Positions 61,078-64,000 of a DNA stretch of 64,000 nt are shown in pieces. The translations under genes were made by a program, and so were the position numbers. This DNA comes from Sympetrum striolatum (Eukaryota; Arthropoda; Insecta; Odonata; Libellulidae): positions 26,879,393 through 26,943,392 of the forward strand of contig OX388350.1 in NCBI GenBank assembly GCA_947579665.1, read 5' to 3'. Under the pieces are notes generated by a model. That model did no database searches, had not been told where the DNA came from, and was given only the letters and a program-made list of their open reading frames with translations. Within the stretch, counting starts at the first letter, position 1. The number at the start of each line of letters is the position of its first letter.

Positions 61078-61135
61078 ACATAGCAATAATAATCGTCTTT
61101 ATTTGGGGGAGATAAAAGTCTCTTCTTTCATATAA
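61078..61135 (-). mobile_element. LINE-like 3' tail, copy 2
   Basis: AATAATAATCGTCTTTATTT and AAAAGTCTCTTCTTTC are the reverse complement of the block at 17320-17395, including its trinucleotide tail. It shows the same element inserted twice in opposite orientations. Confidence 0.5.
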
Positions 61136-61548
61136 CCAATCGTTATTAATTATAGAACATTTAAATTAAAGAGAATAGTATGAGACAAAAATTAGAAGAA
61201 TTGAGGACGTAAAAAACCTAAGAGATTCTCAGAAAAAAAATATCCGCTGCAGGAAAACACCCACAAAAAAGGAAGGTGTGAAAAACCACCGCAAACCTAC
61301 CGATAGTAATAACTAAAAGATGAGAAATAATACAAAATATGGAAATATTACCAGTAAGTACCTGCTTGCGATACGTAAATAAGAATCAATTATCACTTAA
61401 ATAAATTATAGCAATACACACAATAAAATAAAATAAAAAAATAAAAAAGGGGAAAAAACATGGATTTGCATCCATTAGCTACAATATGAGACAGATAAAT
61501 AGAAAAAATGTTATCGATACAATACATAGAGTATATAGAAGTTAAGAT
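61136..61548. other. A-rich non-coding sequence
   Basis: Strongly A-rich with AAATAAAATAAAAAAATAAA near 61425. Nothing else recognised. Confidence 0.5.
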
Positions 61549-61844
61549 TGTATATGTTACACCCCAAACGTGTAATTGCCCATTTCATGAATTGGGCAAT
61601 TACACGTTTGGGGTGACAGGAACCCTACCTACCCTACTCAACCCATCGGCGCCGCATATATTTAATTAATTAATTAATCTCCGCTACAAATCGTGAAATC
61701 CTTTCACCCCAAACGTGTAATTCATAAAATGGGCAAAAATTGCCCATTTCATGAATTGGGCAAGGCGCCTGCCCATTTCATGAAAACGTGTGATTGCCCA
61801 TTTCGTGAAATGGGCAATCACACGTTTGGGGTGCAGCATATACA
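61549..61844. mobile_element. Composite palindromic element built from four CACCCCAAACGTGT ends
   Basis: CACCCCAAACGTGT appears at 61560 and 61705 and its reverse complement ends at 61615 and 61833, giving two hairpins (56 bp and 129 bp) in tandem. The outermost arms extend further: TGTATATG (61549) pairs with CATATACA (ending 61844). Inside are repeated TTGCCCATTTCATGAA modules. There is no coding capacity and no target duplication. It is probably a foldback-type MITE, perhaps one copy inserted in or duplicated from another. Superfamily unknown. Confidence 0.75.
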
Positions 61845-62830
61845 TCATAGACATTCAGGTAACTCTAAATAAGAAAAATGGAAGCAGAATAGAATTATTA
61901 CATACAAAGACTGAGAAAGCATCTAATGCTTTGAGAGGAAGAACAAAAGCAAAATCAGTCATTCATAGGATAGAGAAAATTACTTTTCATAATCAATTTT
62001 AGGTGGGATCGCATAATTTTTAACGCGATAACAAAAACCAATTCGGTCCCGGCGGCGGACCGTGGATTCAAAACTCACGCGTTAACTTTTCACGAGGTTG
62101 GAAATTGCGCTCTTCCCGAGCGAATAGAAATATTTCATTTCCTTCCTATTACGCAATGATGGAGCTGCGACTCGTCGTTTTTGAATCCATTGTTGGCTAG
62201 TGCTTTCAAATTCCGCTTTAATTAACGACCGTCCTTTATTCATGGCCCTAAAAAACACTGACGTGACCAAGGGCTTGAATTTTTGCTGTCGCGTTGCGTT
62301 ATTAAATGTCATATGAAGGCCCGAACATCGCTGTGATTATAAGACAAATATGGACCCGTCAAGTCTGTCAGTTTTGCGGTCCCGACTTAAAACCCGCTTA
62401 AATTCAACGGTGTAAAATGATGAAGGATACAACTAGAGAGAATGAAAAACTTCACTACATTTATGAGAAATTTATAGGGTGTAGATTTTTACTTGTAAAT
62501 TTTCAAACCATCATCGCAGTACGATTTAAAAGCATCATCTCTAGCATATTATAATCAGGTGTACATCTCATAAAATATTCATTAATCTATAACTTACGCT
62601 GTATTGTAATCAATGCCATTTATATATTTTCAGTCGACTGTATTATTCCCTGTTATTAATTTATTTTTTAGATATTAATCATTTAGCTGTTATTCTCAGC
62701 TTATATTTTACTTTTTGGCTAATCATAGATTATAGAACAGTGAAAAATGAAAATGTGAATTGTAAAAATGAAAATAATCTGATGAATAATTTCGTTTAGG
62801 TATAAATTTAATTTTCATATTCCTTATGTA
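61845..62830. other. Non-coding, with a GC-richer segment at 62030-62420
   Basis: Short open frames only, none recognised. Confidence 0.45.
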
Positions 62831-62931
62831 CAGTCCTGGCCAAAATTAACGCAGCACCTCCCTAACGATCCTTACGGCCGGTTATCCTTAGGATCGTTAG
62901 GGAGGTGCTGCGTTAATTTTGGCGAGGAGTG
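62831..62931. mobile_element. 101-bp palindromic MITE, Tc1/mariner-like ends
   Basis: Flanked by TA on both sides (62829-62830 and 62932-62933). Perfect 32-bp inverted arms at 62840-62871 and 62891-62922, containing CCAAAATTAACGCAGCACCT, are separated by 19 bases. The outer nine bases of each end (CAGTCCTGG and its counterpart) match imperfectly. A CAGT...CCAAAA terminus with TA duplication is typical of Tc1/mariner elements. It is entirely terminal repeat, with no transposase sequence. The perfect arms suggest recent origin or conversion. Confidence 0.8.
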
Positions 62932-62954
62932 TACTTCAAATTCTACAAATTGAA

Positions 62955-63027
62955 GGCCTTGTGGCGCAACGGATAACGCGTCTGACTACGGATCAGAAGA
63001 TTCCAGGTTCGAATCCTGGCAAAATCG
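62955..63027 (+). tRNA. tRNA-Arg (anticodon ACG), possibly a recent pseudogene
   Basis: A 73-base cloverleaf. The anticodon stem TCTGA/TCAGA encloses loop CTACGGA (anticodon ACG, Arg). The T arm CCAGG/CCTGG encloses TTCGAAT. A box (TGGCGCAACGG) and B box (GGTTCGAATCC) promoters are good, and a T5 Pol III terminator lies at 63032-63036. No intron. The acceptor stem, GGCCTTG against CAAAATC, has C-A mismatches at pairs 3-70 and 4-69 and a G-T pair at 2-71, so folding or aminoacylation may fail. The CCA end is not encoded, as usual in eukaryotes. The MITE ends 23 bp upstream, where it could affect transcription. It could instead be the head of a SINE, but no SINE body follows. Confidence 0.75.
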
Positions 63028-63114
63028 TTTATTTTTAGTGCATAACGATAATGTAAAGAAGAAACAAAAGGTACTGAGAAAATAAACATATTGCGACAAA
63101 AGTTTTCATAATTT

Positions 63115-63275
63115 TACAGTCCAAGGGAGGTTTTTGGAGGAGTTTCCCTCCCGTCCTTGGGCGAATGCCGGACATTTTGTATTTTTATAACCCCCTCAAC
63201 CATTGCCACCTGTTTATGATACCAAATTGCAGCGTATAGATTAAATAAATAAATAAATACTTATGAATACATTTT
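63115..63275 (+). mobile_element. LINE-like 3' end with (AAAT)n tail
   Basis: A GC-richer block (GGGAGGTTTTTGGAGGAG, then CCCCCTCAACCATTGCCACC) passes through CAGCGTATAGATTAAATAAA into AATAAATAAATA. Unique 3' UTR plus a tetranucleotide tail is the usual form of 5'-truncated CR1-group LINEs. No coding remnant is left. Confidence 0.4.
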
Positions 63276-64000
63276 GTAAATTTAGATACTAAAGTCCGCT
63301 TTCTGCATTCTTGCAAATTCAGGAATAAGAGAAAAGTCATTTACTAATCACAATTAGTTATTTCCTAAAAACAAAAATCAAACGAAAACCTACACAAAAT
63401 TCAGTATTTTCGACGTGACTTATAAATTTAAGAAATTATATCGTCTTGAAATTTCTGTTCTCAATTTTTTTCCACCTAAATTTTCTATGCAGCATTAAAA
63501 CTGAAACTACGCAAAATCCCTGTAAAAAGCTCACTTGAGATAAATACTATTTTCTTTCTTTCAATTTGTACGTGAAACGAACAATTGCAGTAATTTTCCT
63601 TTTTTTACCGCTTATTCATGGCGTCAAGAATTTTTTATAGCACGTTTTTGCGTTGATGCCCCGGAATTATCTCCGACTCCATGGTTCGCGGACAGAATTA
63701 CCTCAATATTAATCCCGCCCTTTCACCTCTGCCCTCCCGGGATAAGTCCTCAGTGAATAGCGTCACACTTAATGCCTGGCGATCCCGCTCTGGGCTTAGG
63801 CAAGAACAAAACATTGCGAAATATGCAAAGTGGCATAAGAAAACTATTACTGATGTAAAACGTATCACGCCCACGCGCCTGCGATTTCGAGTTCCTTGTA
63901 TTCAACGCCGACAGAAGGCCTTCGTGATTAGAATAATTAGCCAAGTACTCGGTCGATTCGGACTTTCAGTGAGGCGGATCTACAGAGCGCTTTAGGCAAG
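63276..64000. other. Non-coding; GC-richer segment at the right edge
   Basis: An open frame at 63681-63995 (104 codons) reads into the window edge with no recognised domain. It is a candidate exon only in the sense that it is uninterrupted and GC-richer. Confidence 0.35.

Noticed and set aside
63681..63995. 104-codon open frame at the right edge
   Set aside because: No recognisable domain and it is mirrored by a minus-strand frame; not enough to call an exon.

Overview
The window looks like a stretch of AT-rich arthropod chromosome, probably insect. This is inferred from the kinds of elements present: a Ty3/gypsy element primed by tRNA-Lys, a LINE whose ORF1 carries a PHD finger and a baculovirus-FP-like domain, a decayed mariner, and many short foldback elements and tRNA-derived SINEs. 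I could not identify a species. No host protein-coding gene or exon was recognised on either strand. Open frames outside the transposons are short, sit mainly in GC-richer islets, and show no recognisable domain.

The centre (34389-44948) is a nested transposon. A Ty3/gypsy LTR retrotransposon lies on the minus strand. It has two nearly identical long LTRs (34389-35760 and 43603-44948), a tRNA-Lys(1,2)-type primer binding site, a polypurine tract, a gag-like/RT/RNase H frame and an integrase frame. Two lesions stand out. First, most of gag, the protease and the start of RT are missing, and the gag-like coiled coil runs in frame into RT. Second, a plus-strand LINE of about 4.5 kb (36833-41300) has landed inside the integrase zinc finger, with a candidate 6-bp ATATAT target duplication. 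The LINE has intact ORF1 (36917-37915) and ORF2 (38307-41117). Between them, the ORF1 frame stays open after a single UAG for about 130 hydrophobic codons, and its stop overlaps the ORF2 ATG.

Left arm (1-34388): mostly AT-rich sequence with a 16-bp tandem repeat (364), a 182-bp tandem repeat (10467-11011), a 28-bp minisatellite with a four-unit higher-order period (23216-23676), inverted-repeat elements at 8117, 14687, 26211, 27313, 27646 and 28638, a mariner transposase remnant (26390-26870), and LINE 3' tails. The elements at 14687, 27313 and 28638 share a GAAACYGG-type core between inverted arms and look related.

Right arm (44949-64000): LINE coding remnants (44965-45358, 57949-58071), several copies of a tRNA-derived SINE (49490, 51405, 51541, 57372, 57665, plus one at 20925 in the left arm), a second short SINE with a 13-bp target duplication (55853-55952), a composite palindromic element (61549-61844), a 101-bp Tc1/mariner-like palindromic MITE (62831-62931), and, 23 bp beyond it, a tRNA-Arg(ACG) gene or recent pseudogene with a damaged acceptor stem (62955-63027).

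All calls rest on reading the sequence by eye. Family names come from motif recognition, not from searches.
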